A DNA stretch of 39,939 nt from an uncultured Anaerolineae bacterium (GTDB lineage: Bacteria > Chloroflexota > Anaerolineae > Anaerolineales > Villigracilaceae). The notes under the pieces are model-generated. The model was given only the letters and a program-made list of their open reading frames with translations. It did no database searches and had not been told where the DNA came from. Shown one piece after another: positions 1 to 6,973 of this stretch. The stretch covers positions 1 to 39,939 of the forward strand of contig CAIMZS010000397.1 in NCBI GenBank assembly GCA_903846015.1. Reading direction: 5' to 3'. Numbering within the stretch: position 1 is the stretch's first letter; each line of letters starts with the position of its first letter. A program made the position numbers and the translations under genes.

Positions 1-879
1 CTTATAACGCAAAGCGCTCAGGTAATTCCACGGATGGCGCAGACCATTGAGATGGATGATGATCTCGTTAAAATTGGGAATAGCCGGAAACCAGCCGACG
101 GTCTGACCATCATCCTCGGCAAACAAGACAAACTGCGGATCAGCCAGATCCTTGAGCGGAAGCAGCATGGCGGCGATTGATTCACGCGCGTACGGCACAA
201 ATCCAGCCAGGTGTTCAAGCGCGCGGTTTTGCAGGATCAGGATGCGCTCGATCTCGCCATCCAGATCATCCATGCGCACCGCGCGAATGGTAAAAGGCTT
301 GCGGCGGGCCACCCGCGCAGCCAGGCTGTAGAGACGCTGAAGCTTGGGGTCATCCGGATTGAGCTCATAGGCATACGCCAGGCCGTCATCATGACGCGGC
401 GCAAAACCGTAGCGCTCAAAGAAGGCCGGGTAATACGGCGGGTTGTGACCACACAGCAAGACAGGCGGCCGGTCGCGCCCCTCCAACAGGATACCGCGCC
501 CATCTTCGCGATCAAGATTATAGGTGCCGCACAACATGGTCAGATTGTGCTGGCGCGCCCAGGCTTCGGCCTGCTGAAACAACGCTTCAGCCACATTATT
601 ATCATCGATACACTCAAAGAACCCGAGCGAGCACTCTGCCGGGTCGCCGCTATTCTCATGCGAACAGCACAGCGTACCCGCCAGGCGGCCATCTTTGAAA
701 GCCAGGAAAAAATCGGCGTAACCGTCCTTGAAAAAGATCCCGCGAGCCGGATCGGTGATTTTTTGGCGTTCAGAGAAGATCGGCATGACCCACAACGGAT
801 CATCTTTGTAGATCTGCCAGGGAAAGGTCAGGAAAAGCTGCTTTTCCTGTGGCGAGCGCACCAGCCGGGTTTCGATCAT
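1..879 (-). CDS. GNAT-like N-acetyltransferase family protein, partial
   Basis: An open frame of 293 codons begins at an ATG at 877-879 and runs off the left edge without a stop, so the C-terminus is missing. The start overlaps the stop of the upstream symporter gene as ATGA, implying translational coupling. The protein begins MIETRLVRSPQEKQLFLTFP and contains 'IYKDDPLWV' near residue 25 and 'GRGILLEGRDRPPVLLCGHN' followed by PPYYPAFFERYGF around residues 130-160. From memory, this pattern is typical of a roughly 370-380 aa family annotated as GNAT-fold or hypothetical proteins, in which a pseudo-duplicated acetyltransferase domain is expected. The second half, starting near 'FTIRAVRMDDLDGEIERIL', looks like another GNAT N-terminus. 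The acyl substrate is unknown. The coding assignment is secure; the biochemical activity is inferred from family resemblance only. Confidence 0.75.
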   Translation of the reverse strand, partial: MIETRLVRSPQEKQLFLTFPWQIYKDDPLWVMPIFSERQKITDPARGIFFKDGYADFFLAFKDGRLAGTLCCSHENSGDPAECSLGFFECIDDNNVAEALFQQAEAWARQHNLTMLCGTYNLDREDGRGILLEGRDRPPVLLCGHNPPYYPAFFERYGFAPRHDDGLAYAYELNPDDPKLQRLYSLAARVARRKPFTIRAVRMDDLDGEIERILILQNRALEHLAGFVPYARESIAAMLLPLKDLADPQFVLFAEDDGQTVGWFPAIPNFNEIIIHLNGLRHPWNYLSALRYK

Positions 880-2264
880 GCCGGTTTGCCCGTGTTCGCG
901 TCAGAGGCCTCGCGCTGCAGAGCGCGGCGCGCTTCCAGCTCGCGGGTGATCTCTCTGAAGTTTTCACGGCCGAGCGGGAAGAGCAGGGTGAACAGGATGC
1001 CCATGCACAGCATGAAGGCCGGAATGGGGCCTGCCACCATGCGAATACCAAAGATGGCGCTGGCAGGCTGGGTCAGGCTGTTGGGGACATAACCGGTGAA
1101 TTGCAGCACCAGCAAGGCCAGCGGCACAGCAACCGAAGTGGCGATCTTCTGGGCCAGGGTGATCAGGCTGTAAAACATGCCCTCATGGCGCTGACCCGTC
1201 TTCCATTCGCCGTATTCGATCGCATCCGGGATGATGGCCCAGGGCATGACGTGCATGGCAGATACGCCGATGCCCGCCAGGACGCACAGTACCAGGATGA
1301 AGAACATGTCGGTGCCGGGCGTCAACGAGGACAGCACCAGCAGGACAACCGCCAGGAAGGCGATACCGCTGATGTAGGCCCAGCGTTTGTTCAGGCGGCG
1401 TGAGATCCATTCCCACAGCGGCAGGGCCAGCATGGCGACGACAAAGATGGTGGCCATGATCAGGTCGCTTTGAGCTTCACGCAGAACCACATATTTGACA
1501 TAATACAACAGCACCACCTGGATGATGCTCATGGTGACGCCGTTAAAGAGAAACATGACCAGGCCAAACACAAATGGCCGGTTCTGCGAGGTGGCCTTGA
1601 TCGATTCGCGCCAGCCGGCGGTGGCTTGTTTTTCCATGAATTCGGGACGTTCGCGCGCGCCCCAAAATACCAGGAAGAGCGGCAAGGCCGAAACCAGCCC
1701 GAAGATTCCGCCCATCAGCAGCACGCGCCAGGCGTGGTCGGCGCGGAAGCCATCCACCACGGCCAGCGGCAGGGTGAAAGCCACCAGGCTGCCCAGGATG
1801 GAAAAGAACATGCGCGTGGAGGTCAGCGAAGTGCGCTCGTCGTAATCATCGGTCATTTCGGGGGTCAGGGCGAAATAGGGCATGTACACGAAGGTGGCGG
1901 CGGTATCGTACAGGGCAAAAACAAGCGCATAATAAATGGCCAGTGCGATCGGGCTTTCCAGCGGGGGCCGCCACCACAACAGGGTGAAGGCCGCCGCAAA
2001 TGGCAGGGCGCCAAACAGTAAAAATGGCCGCCGCCGCCCCCAACGCGAATGGGTACGGTCAGAAATATAGCCCACAATCGGGTCGTTGATGTAATCCCAG
2101 GTGCTGCCAACGAATATGGCGACAGCGGCAATGGCAGGCGAGACCCCGACAACATCGGTCAGAAAGAGGGCGAAATAGACGTTGAGGATCGTGTTGGTCA
2201 GGCTGAAACCGAGATCGCCTGAACCGTAAATCCATTTGGCGCGGCGCGATAATTTGGCAGTCAT
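876..2264 (-). CDS. MFS transporter, GPH (glycoside-pentoside-hexuronide) cation symporter-like
   Basis: 462-aa inner-membrane protein with about twelve hydrophobic segments. The segment 'DYINDPIVGYISDRTHSRWG' followed by RRRPFLL is the loop 2-3 signature of the GPH/melibiose-permease branch of the major facilitator superfamily, which co-transports sugars or glycosides with Na+ or H+. I chose the ATG at 2264 because GGAGG lies 8 nt upstream; the frame stays open 21 codons further but without a ribosome site or sensible sequence. The gene overlaps the downstream acetyltransferase-like gene by 4 bp, so the two are probably co-transcribed. The specific sugar cannot be told from sequence. No adjacent glycosidase gene is visible to suggest one. 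Confidence 0.88.
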   Translation of the reverse strand: MTAKLSRRAKWIYGSGDLGFSLTNTILNVYFALFLTDVVGVSPAIAAVAIFVGSTWDYINDPIVGYISDRTHSRWGRRRPFLLFGALPFAAAFTLLWWRPPLESPIALAIYYALVFALYDTAATFVYMPYFALTPEMTDDYDERTSLTSTRMFFSILGSLVAFTLPLAVVDGFRADHAWRVLLMGGIFGLVSALPLFLVFWGARERPEFMEKQATAGWRESIKATSQNRPFVFGLVMFLFNGVTMSIIQVVLLYYVKYVVLREAQSDLIMATIFVVAMLALPLWEWISRRLNKRWAYISGIAFLAVVLLVLSSLTPGTDMFFILVLCVLAGIGVSAMHVMPWAIIPDAIEYGEWKTGQRHEGMFYSLITLAQKIATSVAVPLALLVLQFTGYVPNSLTQPASAIFGIRMVAGPIPAFMLCMGILFTLLFPLGRENFREITRELEARRALQREASDANTGKPA

Positions 2265-2480
2265 GCGGTGGGCCTCCAATGTTGCGTTGGGTGTGGTATC
2301 TATAACACCCAACAGTCTGAATCGCAACGGCCCGGTTCCTGTGCGTTCTTCGCAAGAGAGCAGGACATAGGCGCTAACTTAAGCAGCGCTTGTTTTCTTT
2401 AGAATGCTATCCAACCTAAATGGGCGGGGTTAATCTCACTATATCAAAGCTGCTATTTGCATTTACCCGGGAGGTCTGCC

Positions 2481-2987
2481 ATGACGCAAAAGAAGTACTC
2501 TACTTATTACGTTCTTAACCAGAAGGTTGCAGCATCAAAGCTGGGAAGCTGGATTTTCTCCCGCACGTTTCATCATTTAGATCGGATGTTCTTGAAGGTA
2601 ACTGGCGGGAGGATGGCCATGACTACTCTGGTAGCTGGTCTACCCATAGTCACGTTGACAGTCACAGGTGCAAAGAGCGGGCTGCCACGCAGTCTACCTC
2701 TTGTCGCGGTCCAGGATGAACAGGATGCAACCAGCTTCGCGCTGATTGCATCCAATTGGGGGCAGCAGCATTATCCGTCCTGGTACTACAACCTGAAGGC
2801 TAATCCGCGGGCCACTTGCGTAATCAATGGGAAGACAGGTCAGTATATCGCTCACGAAGCAGTTGATGAAGAATACAAGAAATTCTGGCAATATGCCGTG
2901 GACACTTACGTCGGCTACCCACTCTACAAGCAGCGCATCAGCGGGCGGGGCATCCCCATTATGGTGATGCTGCCGCAAAAGTCATAA
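2481..2987 (+). CDS. Deazaflavin (F420)-dependent nitroreductase family protein
   Basis: 168-aa protein of the DUF385/Ddn-like split-barrel family (nitroreductase/deazaflavin-dependent oxidoreductase). Members bind F420 or related flavins and reduce quinones or nitro compounds. The family pattern is visible: 'LTVTGAKSGLPRSLPLV', then 'FALIASNWGQQHYPSWYYNL' followed by KANPRATC, which is the conserved phosphate-binding and cofactor-facing stretch, and a C-terminal 'YPLYKQRISGRGIPIMVM'. The ATG at 2481 has GGGAGG 6-7 nt upstream, so I prefer it over an in-frame ATG at 2457. It is divergent from the symporter gene, with 216 bp between. No F420 biosynthesis gene lies in the window, so cofactor use is inferred from the family. 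Confidence 0.85.
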   Translation: MTQKKYSTYYVLNQKVAASKLGSWIFSRTFHHLDRMFLKVTGGRMAMTTLVAGLPIVTLTVTGAKSGLPRSLPLVAVQDEQDATSFALIASNWGQQHYPSWYYNLKANPRATCVINGKTGQYIAHEAVDEEYKKFWQYAVDTYVGYPLYKQRISGRGIPIMVMLPQKS

Positions 2988-3181
2988 GACTTTCGGGGTG
3001 GATCTCCGGGATGATAATATGCAGAACACCCGTTCCGTCTATGCAGACCGAACCTCCCCTGTTGAAAACCCGGCTGCCCTGCTCCTGCCCGACATGCGGC
3101 AATCCCCGTCGTTATCGTGACCAACGCAACAGGCAGGAAATCAAGTCCGAGCTGTTCTTCAAACTCGATTTATCGGCAACC

Positions 3182-3733
3182 TTATCTTCGGTTGTTACGG
3201 GTGCGAAGCAGGCCGCCTAATTCCCAAAAGCCCCAGGTGATCAGGCCGAGAACGACCGCAGCCGGGACGACCATGATCACCGCTGGAATGAGGTCAAAAG
3301 GAGAGCCATAGCCATCCTGCCAGACGTGCACTCCACCATCCTGGGTGATGGCATAAACCGAGAGCACCCTGGAATATTCGGAGATCTGGGTGTAGAGTTT
3401 TTTGGTCGCCACCACCCCTGAGAGAGCCGGAGGTTCGCGATAGCGCTTAAGCCAGGTGTCCTTATCTTCGGTGTAACGGAATTTCGGCAGGACTTTTTGA
3501 ACCCAGCATTCGCTCCCGTAACGGAATCGGCAGTAATACTGCTCACTTGCATTTGTCTGTACGAGCACGGATTCGTTGTCGGCGTCAACAATCCACAGGA
3601 CTTTCCCGGGCGGTGCGCCCAGGTCCCGCCAGAAGAAGGTGGTATCCATGAAAACCAGCACGACGCTGATGGCGGGCACACACAACAGCAGAAAAACGAA
3701 CTCGATCATACTCAGACGCAGAATGGTTTTCAT
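3182..3733 (-). CDS. Hypothetical protein with two transmembrane segments
   Basis: 183 aa from the ATG at 3731-3733 (MKTILRLSMIEFVF). One hydrophobic helix lies at about residues 8-30 and a second near 145-170 ('LIPAVIMVVPAAVVLGLITW'), with an extracytoplasmic-looking domain between. That domain has two cysteines ('YYCRFRYGSECWVQK') which could form a disulfide. The C-terminus is basic (RTRNNRR). I do not recognise the family. The frame extends upstream to 3838, but the extra residues are not preceded by a better ribosome site; a weak GGAG lies about 13 nt before the chosen start. A 13-bp palindrome at 3757-3769, CTCTATTATAGAG, sits upstream and contains TATAAT on this strand, so it may be a promoter or operator. 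Confidence 0.6.
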   Translation of the reverse strand: MKTILRLSMIEFVFLLLCVPAISVVLVFMDTTFFWRDLGAPPGKVLWIVDADNESVLVQTNASEQYYCRFRYGSECWVQKVLPKFRYTEDKDTWLKRYREPPALSGVVATKKLYTQISEYSRVLSVYAITQDGGVHVWQDGYGSPFDLIPAVIMVVPAAVVLGLITWGFWELGGLLRTRNNRR

Positions 3734-3893
3734 CTTGAACGGCTCCGTTTTAGTGACTCTATTATAGAGCGATATAAGCAAGACGGCTATTTTATTTATC
3801 CATGCTCCTGCCAGTATGTGGCATTCTCCGCCATACATTGCAAGAAATTAATCTCGATATGCAGTCAAGGTGAGAAATTCCCCCGGAAGAAAA

Positions 3894-3983
3894 ATGAAAA
3901 TCCGAGTACACACAATCGGCGACTACTGCATCTTTCTGACGCTGCTGACTGCCGCCATATTGTTGGTCAAGTTTCTTACCTGA
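3894..3983 (+). CDS. Small hydrophobic protein, 29 aa (smORF 1)
   Basis: ATG at 3894 preceded by GGAAG at ordinary spacing; the frame closes with TGA at 3981-3983. The peptide is MKIRVHTIGDYCIFLTLLTA followed by AILLVKFLT, with a single hydrophobic stretch suitable for a membrane helix. Its core D-Y-C-I-F-L-T-L-L reappears as D-F-C-V-F-L-T-L-L in a second small ORF at 5012-5161, and the two are also similar at DNA level across that core. An inverted repeat follows 17 nt after the stop. No function can be assigned. Conservation of the motif plus a ribosome site at both copies is the reason for calling it. Confidence 0.4.
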   Translation: MKIRVHTIGDYCIFLTLLTAAILLVKFLT

Positions 3984-3999
3984 CATTCCCATCTATACC

Positions 4000-4031
4000 A
4001 ACGAGCCCGCTCTGAAAAATGCGGGCTCGTT
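4000..4031. terminator. Strong inverted repeat between convergent genes
   Basis: An 11-bp perfect stem, AACGAGCCCGC with GCGGGCTCGTT, encloses a 10-nt loop (TCTGAAAAAT). It lies between the end of smORF 1 (plus) and the stop of the SDR gene (minus). Neither strand has a clean T-tract, so intrinsic termination is uncertain. The sequence resembles the hairpin at 5672-5704 in both its stem (GCGGGCTC) and its loop (CTGAAAA). Confidence 0.5.
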
Positions 4032-4038
4032 GCAGACT

Positions 4039-4845
4039 TTACGTATACATATTTCTCAAGATGTTTCCCATCATCTGGATTGCCACCTTGCGCGGGAGAA
4101 TATGGCGCATGATAAAGCTGGAGAACCGGTTGAGCTTACCCGGAATGACGAAAGGTTGTTTTCCCAGGGCGTTCAGGGCCTCACGCACCACTACTTCTGG
4201 TTCAAGAGTGGCGTCTGAGAACCGTCCTGTTTGTTTGGGATTGCTGGCCTTGTATTTTGGTGTGCTGGTAGCGCCTGCAACACAGGCCATCACGTCAATC
4301 CCGCTATTCCGCCACTCTTCCCAAAGTCCTTCCGCGAGCAGGATATTGAAAGCCTTGGTTGCCGCATAATTGGCTATGAACGCAGATCCCTGAAATGCGC
4401 TCAAAGATGACATCAAAACGACGCCGCCACGACCGCGTGCGAGCATCTGTCCGCAAAAATGATGGGTCAGTACCAGCGGCGCACGAACGTTTGTCTCTAT
4501 CTCTTTCAGGTGCTCGTCAATGCTGTGCTCTAAAAAGGGGCCGACAACCGAAGATGCGGCGTTGTAGATCAGCAGACCAATTTCCAGGTCCCTGGTTTTC
4601 TGGACGATATTCTCGGTTGAGTCGGGTTGTGAAAGATCGAGAGTCAAAATCCTGACCTGGATGCCGTATTTTTCGACCAGGCCACCGGACAATTTTACCA
4701 ACATCGCTTCCCGGCGCGCAATCAGCACCAGGTTCAACCCTTTTTGGGCAAGCTGGTCTGCATAAGCGGCTCCCAATCCTTCCGATGCGCCCGCCACCAC
4801 TGCCCAGGGGCCGTACTGCTCTTGAAACGTTGCCTGTTTATTCAT
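4039..4845 (-). CDS. Short-chain dehydrogenase/reductase (SDR)
   Basis: 268-aa classical SDR. The N-terminal Rossmann motif is G-A-S-E-G-L-G at about residues 19-25 (a TGxxxGxG variant). 'LTLDLSQPDS' is the adenine-ring aspartate region, N-A-A near residue 95 replaces the usual NAG, 'VVLMSSLSAF' holds the catalytic serine, and YAATK near residue 160 supplies Tyr and Lys. The C-terminal 'PGKLNRFSSFIMRHILPRKV' resembles the short SDRs of COG0300, often annotated as oxidoreductases of unknown or lipid-like substrates. It would catalyse an NAD(P)-dependent carbonyl/alcohol interconversion in the cytoplasm. It appears monocistronic, flanked by the two related small ORFs. The substrate cannot be inferred. 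Confidence 0.88.
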   Translation of the reverse strand: MNKQATFQEQYGPWAVVAGASEGLGAAYADQLAQKGLNLVLIARREAMLVKLSGGLVEKYGIQVRILTLDLSQPDSTENIVQKTRDLEIGLLIYNAASSVVGPFLEHSIDEHLKEIETNVRAPLVLTHHFCGQMLARGRGGVVLMSSLSAFQGSAFIANYAATKAFNILLAEGLWEEWRNSGIDVMACVAGATSTPKYKASNPKQTGRFSDATLEPEVVVREALNALGKQPFVIPGKLNRFSSFIMRHILPRKVAIQMMGNILRNMYT

Positions 4846-5011
4846 CGAATGAAAATCCTGTTTATAAAGTTATGGTTGTTGCCACACTGCCAGTCGATTA
4901 TACCCTTTGCAAAAAGGGGGATCCGCTCATCAAACCATCGCGACTATTCAAAAAGGAGGCAATTTGACATAATCCGATAAATACCCCGCATTTCCCTCGA
5001 GGGAAAATTTG

Positions 5012-5161
5012 ATGAATATAAGACGGTCCGTTTATATCGCCCTTGCAGATTTCTGTGTATTCCTGACGCTCCTGCCCGTTGTGAGCAAGATCCACCCACA
5101 CATGATACGAATGAAATTATTTGTGGAAAGTGATCTCACAATAAGCTGGATTGTTTTATAA
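5012..5161 (+). CDS. Small hydrophobic protein, 49 aa (smORF 2)
   Basis: ATG at 5012 with GAGGG upstream; TAA at 5159-5161. The translation MNIRRSVYIALADFCVFLTL continues LPVVSKIHPHMIRMKLF and so on. The A-D-F-C-V-F-L-T-L-L core matches smORF 1 at 3894-3983, but this copy has a longer, more polar C-terminal half. It ends 15 bp before the start of the broken DUF4160 frame, so the three downstream ORFs could be co-transcribed. It is not a family I recognise. It may be a short membrane peptide belonging to the DUF4160/DUF2442 module or simply a neighbour. Confidence 0.4.
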   Translation: MNIRRSVYIALADFCVFLTLLPVVSKIHPHMIRMKLFVESDLTISWIVL

Positions 5162-5176
5162 TGGTCAAGAGGTAAT

Positions 5177-5416
5177 ATGTCACCCACAATATTTCGGTAA
5201 GGTTCATATCGTTTCTACTTCAACAGCCGAGAAGAATCACGGATGCATGTACACATCGAAACGCCGGATGGGGAAGCCAAATTCTGGCTGGAGCCTTTGG
5301 TAGGATTGGCTGAATATCATCGTCTCAAGCCCCAGGCACTTCGAGAAATTGAGCGAATTGTGCAGGAACATCAGGAGAAGTTCATCAATGACTGGCACAA
5401 CCACTTTACCAATTGA
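5177..5416 (+). pseudogene. DUF4160 family gene with an in-frame TAA at codon 8
   Basis: An ATG at 5177 with AGAGG just upstream starts MSPTIFR, then TAA at 5198-5200. The same frame continues GSYRFYFNSREESRMHVHIE TPDGEAKFWLEP and so on to a TGA at 5414-5416; the region after the stop is exactly what a DUF4160 protein should contain. Homologues as I recall them read FRE or FRI at this point, so GAA to TAA (one G-to-T change) is the simplest explanation. Re-initiation at the in-frame ATG at 5243 could still give a 57-aa product (MHVHIETPDGEAKFW...) that lacks the first beta strand. DUF4160 proteins are commonly paired with DUF2442 proteins, as here, and such pairs have been discussed as toxin-antitoxin-like. 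That role is not demonstrated by this sequence. Confidence 0.7.
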
Positions 5417-5642
5417 TTCAGTTGTTACCAGTATCCAGCGCACAGGCTTCTGGATACTCATTGACGATAAGGAGTATTTTGTTGACTTTGAGGAGTATCC
5501 CGATTTTACGAAGGCGACTGTGGCTCAAATCCATCACTTCCGCCATTCACACGGGGAACTGCACTGGGATGAACTGGATGTGGACATTGAGATCGAAGCG
5601 CTAATTCATCCCGAAAAATACTCGTTAAAATTCAAAAAGTAA
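5388..5642 (+). CDS. DUF2442 family protein
   Basis: 84 aa from the ATG at 5388, which has AGGAG about 11 nt upstream; the frame stays open back to 5349 but without a better site. The sequence 'SVVTSIQRTGFWILIDDKEY' followed by FVDFEEYPDFTKATV, then 'LHWDELDVDIEIEALIHPEK', is the DUF2442 pattern (compact beta-rich protein, often partnered with DUF4160). It overlaps the 3' end of the DUF4160 frame by 29 bp in another register, so its translation may have depended on reading through that gene. It is apparently intact although its partner carries a nonsense codon. A terminator follows at 5672-5704. Confidence 0.78.
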   Translation: MTGTTTLPIDSVVTSIQRTGFWILIDDKEYFVDFEEYPDFTKATVAQIHHFRHSHGELHWDELDVDIEIEALIHPEKYSLKFKK

Positions 5643-5671
5643 ATTCACGAATTTCTATCCTGGAAGTCACA

Positions 5672-5704
5672 AGAGAGCCTGTGCTGAAAAGTGCGGGCTC
5701 TTTT
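5672..5704 (+). terminator. Intrinsic terminator after the DUF4160/DUF2442 pair
   Basis: AGAGCC and GGGCTCT form the stem around a loop containing GTGCTGAAAAGTGC, followed by TTTT. Its stem and loop resemble the inverted repeat at 4000-4031. Confidence 0.6.
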
Positions 5705-6045
5705 GATTGATCGGGTAGGGTAATGAATTTGAACCGGTGTTCCTGGCCGGGATTTGCGGGATAATACAACTGGAGCCAATTTAACAATTGCCAGTGAATA
5801 AGATGGGCGGAATTGAACATCGATTTCCATGTGAATTTCTCCTATGTGAAGTAATTACGGATGCAGGATAGACCGGTTCCTGGAAGGGAAGTGGCAGCGC
5901 GTCAATTCCAGGACGACTCTTGGAGACGCGCAGTTGTTCGTTGAATACATCTTTGGTGTCAGCACTCAAGAAGCTAACCAGGGCCAGGAATAACAGCCCG
6001 GCTTGCCCTGCTTGATATACTTACAACGTAAGCACAGGAGGCAGT
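5705..6045. other. Intergenic region with no recognised gene
   Basis: About 340 bp between the DUF2442 terminator and the antitoxin-like gene. Short overlapping open frames on the minus strand have no ribosome sites or recognisable sequence. An AGGAGG just before 6046 serves the next gene. I see no repeat or RNA gene here. Confidence 0.5.
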
Positions 6046-6222
6046 ATGTTGAGAAAAATATTCAAAACAGGGAACAGCACCGTGGTTTCGCTCCCACGCG
6101 AAATGCTCGAAAGTTTGGGCGTAAGGGATGGGTCGGATGTTTCGGTGGATGAAGTTTTTGCCCGTCAGGTGGCAGAGTTCATCGATGAATACCGCTCTGC
6201 CCTGGATGCTTTGGCGCGTTGA
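6046..6222 (+). CDS. AbrB/MazE/SpoVT-type antitoxin, internally shortened
   Basis: 58 aa from an ATG preceded by AGGAGG. 'MLRKIFKTGNSTVVSLPREM' plus LESLGV is a clear swapped-hairpin AbrB/MazE start, a dimeric DNA-binding fold used by antitoxins and transition-state regulators. The C-terminal 'DEVFARQVAEFIDEYRSALD' plus ALAR matches the toxin-side helix of a common roughly 75-80 aa subfamily. In relatives I recall, about 20 residues, including a beta strand of the type REQGQIVIKP, separate these parts; here GSDVSV joins DEVFAR directly. The reading frame is kept, so this is an in-frame deletion rather than a frameshift. No Doc/Fic or PIN toxin follows. The protein may be a remnant or a small repressor. 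Confidence 0.72.
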   Translation: MLRKIFKTGNSTVVSLPREMLESLGVRDGSDVSVDEVFARQVAEFIDEYRSALDALAR

Positions 6223-6248
6223 TGTCACGATCGATTAAAAAATCACTC

Positions 6249-6287
6249 AAACAGGAGGCTGGAATTCCAGTCGCCTGTTTTTTTTAT
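6249..6287 (+). terminator. Intrinsic terminator after the AbrB-like gene
   Basis: ACAGG...CCTGT with an inner CTGGAATTCCAG palindrome forms a hairpin, followed by eight consecutive T. It ends the antitoxin-like transcript 13 bp before the start of the next frame. Confidence 0.8.
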
Positions 6288-6299
6288 TAAGGACCAGAA

Positions 6300-6704
6300 A
6301 TGACTAAACTTGATGGACAAGAAAAGCTCACCGTAGAAGAATTCGAAAGCAACCTGGCTCATTTCGCCAGTACAGAAGGCTACGCTCGCATGAAATATCC
6401 CGGCGTGAACCTGCTGCTTGCCGATGGCGCGGCAAATCTGTGAGAAAACGCGAAATCTTACTGGCTTCTGGAACTGATCGCCTCCTACCAGATCAAGAAA
6501 CTGCGCGGCTGCGAATTTCAACACTGGGTTGTGAAGACCGAAGACCATACAGCGGTTGTGACCTGTAACGATGGCAACAATCACATCCTGGTTGAGCAGC
6601 ACACCGGCTGGACCGATTTTCCCTTGAGGGAAACCCACCTGTATGTCCAGCCCACGAAATATCCCGAACCCTGCCTGGTGGTAATGCTGACCAGCGAGTA
6701 TTAA
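6300..6704 (+). pseudogene. DUF6876-like gene interrupted by an in-frame TGA
   Basis: ATG at 6300 with AAGGA upstream. Codons 1-47 read MTKLDGQEKLTVEEFESNLA and so on to GVNLLLADGAANL, then TGA at 6441-6443. The frame continues without another stop for 86 codons: ENAKSYWLLELIASYQIKKL, 'FQHWVVKTEDHTAVVTCNDG', 'DFPLRETHLYVQP' and a final MLTSEY before TAA at 6702-6704. The continuous match across the TGA to DUF6876-type proteins (FxGTE... DG... YWLxDAIASYQ ... DFPLxxIxLYV) shows one gene. CGA to TGA is the likely change. The function of the family is unknown; members occur on plasmids and in accessory regions. Product loss is inferred unless the stop is read through. Confidence 0.68.
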
Positions 6705-6973
6705 TCCTGTGAGTTGGGCAGTATTCCAACGTGGCCTGCCAGATCAAGAACATTCGATTTCCACAGATATAAAAGGTGTCTCATCAATTTGGAAAATCCT
6801 TGGATCGTTTTACTACGAAAACGAGCAGGGATTGAAGATTCAAATTCGTAGAGAAGCGATATACATCATGAGATGAACGAATAATCCCCAAAACGGCATA
6901 TTTATGAGTGCAGAATGTGGGTTGTATAGTTCCACCAGCAAAAATTCAAACACAACCAACGTTTGATGCCCGC

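Noticed and set aside
211-1092. Long plus-strand open frame of 293 codons
   Set aside because: It is antisense to the GNAT-like gene and the end of the symporter, has no recognisable sequence, and the minus-strand frames match known families.
6441-6443. TGA read as selenocysteine or tryptophan
   Set aside because: TGA ends several intact genes here, no selenoprotein family is involved, and I see no convincing SECIS-like stem immediately after it.
6705-6973. Second DUF6876 remnant, suggested by GCCAGATCAAGAACATTCG resembling part of the upstream gene
   Set aside because: Similarity covers only about 20 bases and no protein-level match extends it.
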